Below, in pieces: positions 62,708 through 64,000 of a stretch of 64,000 bases of DNA (positions are counted from its first letter, which is position 1; each line of letters begins with the position of its first letter). Source of the stretch: Cytophagaceae bacterium (GTDB taxonomy: Bacteria > Bacteroidota > Bacteroidia > Cytophagales > Spirosomataceae); contig SXXW01000030.1 in the NCBI GenBank assembly GCA_005791165.1, positions 62,001-126,000 of the forward strand, in the 5' to 3' direction. The position numbers and the translations under genes are program-made. The notes beneath the pieces were generated by a model. It was not told where the DNA came from, ran no database searches, and was given only the letters and a program-made list of their open reading frames with translations.

Positions 62708-64000
62708 TGAAATCCGGCATAGAAATTATTGAAAATCCAATTTTCAAGATTATTGGGGAAGCCTCAGATTTCTTGGGTTTGGAAACCTATGTGGTCGGTG
62801 GTTTTGTCCGAGATAGCTTATTGGGCCGTGAATGTAAAGACATTGACATCGTTTGTTTGGGTTCTGGAATAGGATTAGCCGAGGAGGTAGCGAAGCGATT
62901 TAATTTATCGGAACAATCGGTTTCTATTTTCAAGAATTTTGGTACGGCCATGTTGAAAGTGGACGATTGGGATTTGGAATTTGTGGGGGCGAGGAAGGAG
63001 TCATACCAGCGGGATTCTCGGAAGCCTTTGGTTTTAGAGGGGAGTTTAGAGGATGATCAAAATAGACGAGATTTCACGATTAATGCATTGGCGGTTTCGA
63101 TCAATAAAGACACTTGGGGTACCTTATTGGATCCATTTGAAGGAATTGATGATTTACAAGCTAAGATAATTAGGACTCCTTTAGAACCTGGAATTACTTT
63201 TTCGGATGATCCATTGCGCATGATGCGTGCGGTTCGTTTTGCGACGCAGTTGGGCTTTGATATTTTCCCAGAAACCTTTGAAGCATTAACTACGGAGAAA
63301 GACCGATTGTCGATTATTTCGATGGAACGTATTTCGGAGGAATTGAATAAAATCATACTTTCAGATCGGCCTTCGTATGGATTTTTATTGTTAGATGCAT
63401 GTCAAATTTTACCCATTATATTCCCAGAATTCATGCATTTGAAGGGTGTGGATACGGAAGAAGGGAAGGGGCATAAGGATAATTTTTATCATACGTTACA
63501 GGTGTTGGATAATATATCTAAAAATACGAACGACCTTTGGTGGCGTTGGGCGGCTATTTTGCATGATATTGCAAAGCCTCAAACCAAAAAATTTGTCCAG
63601 AAAAAAGGATGGACTTTTCATGGCCATGAGGAAATGGGAGCGAGGCAGGTTCCCACTATTTTTAAAAGGTTCAAATTACCTTTAAATGAAAAAATGAAAT
63701 TGGTTCAGAAATTGGTCCGTTTACATCTCCGTCCCATCGCTTTATCTAAAGAAGAAATTACAGACTCAGCTTTGAGGAGATTGCTGTTTGAGGCGGGGGA
63801 CGAATTAGAAGCTTTGATGACCTTGTGTAGAGCCGACATTACCTCTAAAAATGGGGAAAAGGTTAAAAAATATTTATGGAATTTTGATATAGTAGAAGAA
63901 AAATTACGGGAGGTAGAGGCGAGTGATTCATTGCGAAGTTTTCAGCCCGTTTTTTCAGGCGAAGTAATTATGGACGTGTTTGATATGGGTCCTGGGAAGG
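62707..64000 (+). CDS. cca: CCA tRNA nucleotidyltransferase / poly(A) polymerase family (cut by the window end)
   Basis: The frame opens at ATG 62707 (TAATG overlap with tsaC) and runs without a stop to the window end, at least 431 residues. YVVGGFVRDSLLGRECKDIDIV is the nucleotidyltransferase motif with the GG and DxD. RRDFTINALAVSI and DDPLRMMRAVRFATQLGF are the following family motifs, and AAILHDIAKPQTK belongs to a C-terminal HD domain. It completes the 3' CCA of tRNAs. The final residues lie beyond the window. It shares its operon with tsaC, both acting on tRNA. Confidence 0.95.
   Translation, partial: MKSGIEIIENPIFKIIGEASDFLGLETYVVGGFVRDSLLGRECKDIDIVCLGSGIGLAEEVAKRFNLSEQSVSIFKNFGTAMLKVDDWDLEFVGARKESYQRDSRKPLVLEGSLEDDQNRRDFTINALAVSINKDTWGTLLDPFEGIDDLQAKIIRTPLEPGITFSDDPLRMMRAVRFATQLGFDIFPETFEALTTEKDRLSIISMERISEELNKIILSDRPSYGFLLLDACQILPIIFPEFMHLKGVDTEEGKGHKDNFYHTLQVLDNISKNTNDLWWRWAAILHDIAKPQTKKFVQKKGWTFHGHEEMGARQVPTIFKRFKLPLNEKMKLVQKLVRLHLRPIALSKEEITDSALRRLLFEAGDELEALMTLCRADITSKNGEKVKKYLWNFDIVEEKLREVEASDSLRSFQPVFSGEVIMDVFDMGPGK

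Noticed and set aside
1-64000. tRNA, tmRNA or RNase P RNA genes
   Set aside because: All gaps are under about 260 bases and none shows a TψC-arm pattern or other recognisable RNA except the SRP RNA.

Overview
The window looks like chromosomal DNA from an AT-rich member of the Bacteroidota, most likely a freshwater or soil relative in the Cytophagales. This rests on several features: TonB-dependent receptors with a carboxypeptidase-like N-terminal domain, a DUF4249 lipoprotein, a DUF3078 protein, a PorX-type response regulator with a PglZ domain, a PafA-type phosphatase, menaquinone synthesis (menA) beside a complex I subunit, and promoter -7 boxes of the TAnnTTTG type. The genus is not settled by anything seen here. 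No rRNA, tRNA, insertion sequence, prophage or CRISPR array was found. Coding density is very high: no gap between genes exceeds about 260 bases.

Layout. 1-7.85 kb (+): O-succinylhomoserine sulfhydrylase-like metZ coupled to a lone nuoH, a TonB receptor with its DUF4249 partner, ferrochelatase and a DMT permease. 7.87-18.5 kb (-): YicC and YfhO proteins, a SlyD-like FKBP, a 607-residue protein of unknown function, a TPR lipoprotein broken by one in-frame TGA, mutS2, a 2-hydroxyacid dehydrogenase and pdxA. 18.7-26.3 kb (+): a pyruvate carboxylase carrying an extra C-terminal gamma-glutamylcyclotransferase-like domain, a GDPD/PI-PLC-like secreted protein, a Tat-exported sugar isomerase-like protein, a Tet-family MFS pump and a LolA-like periplasmic protein. 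26.4-28.4 kb (-): an isomerase-like protein, a TMEM220-like protein and a TPR lipoprotein. 28.4-33 kb: a small SRP RNA gene with an unusual apical loop, fructose-6-phosphate aldolase, an FtsE-like ATPase, porX, a reduced IscA-like protein and a Ppx/GppA phosphatase. 32.8-37.2 kb (-): DUF3078, aldose epimerase, TIGR02757, a 54-residue membrane protein, a LysM/RlpA-like protein and a DUF4905-like protein. 37.3-42.8 kb (+): kdsB, metH, metF. 42.8-48 kb, mostly (-): a NUMOD4/HNH protein, purS, pssA, an MBL hydrolase, an RsmI-like methyltransferase, an esterase and selD. 48.3-51.6 kb (+): a large Oar-like receptor. 51.9-56.4 kb (-): the ugd-uxs pair making UDP-xylose, pafA and an HsdR_N-like protein. 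56.5-64 kb: AMP nucleosidase, a TPR protein, menA-gpx-argS, tsaC and a truncated cca.

How they fit. The genes are mainly housekeeping: methionine and one-carbon metabolism (metZ, metH, metF), anaplerosis (pyc), quinone and respiratory chain (menA, nuoH), haem, translation quality (argS, tsaC, cca, SRP RNA), envelope biogenesis (kdsB, pssA, ugd/uxs, LysM/RlpA, TonB receptors) and secretion control (PorX). Many genes overlap by 1-4 bases. Several convergent pairs meet with no spacer at all, often at the self-complementary double stop TAATTA. One convergent pair takes both of its stop codons from a dispersed palindromic repeat. The most unusual items are the pyruvate carboxylase fusion, that repeat family, the SRP RNA apex, the nonsense-interrupted TPR gene and the unassigned 607-residue protein.
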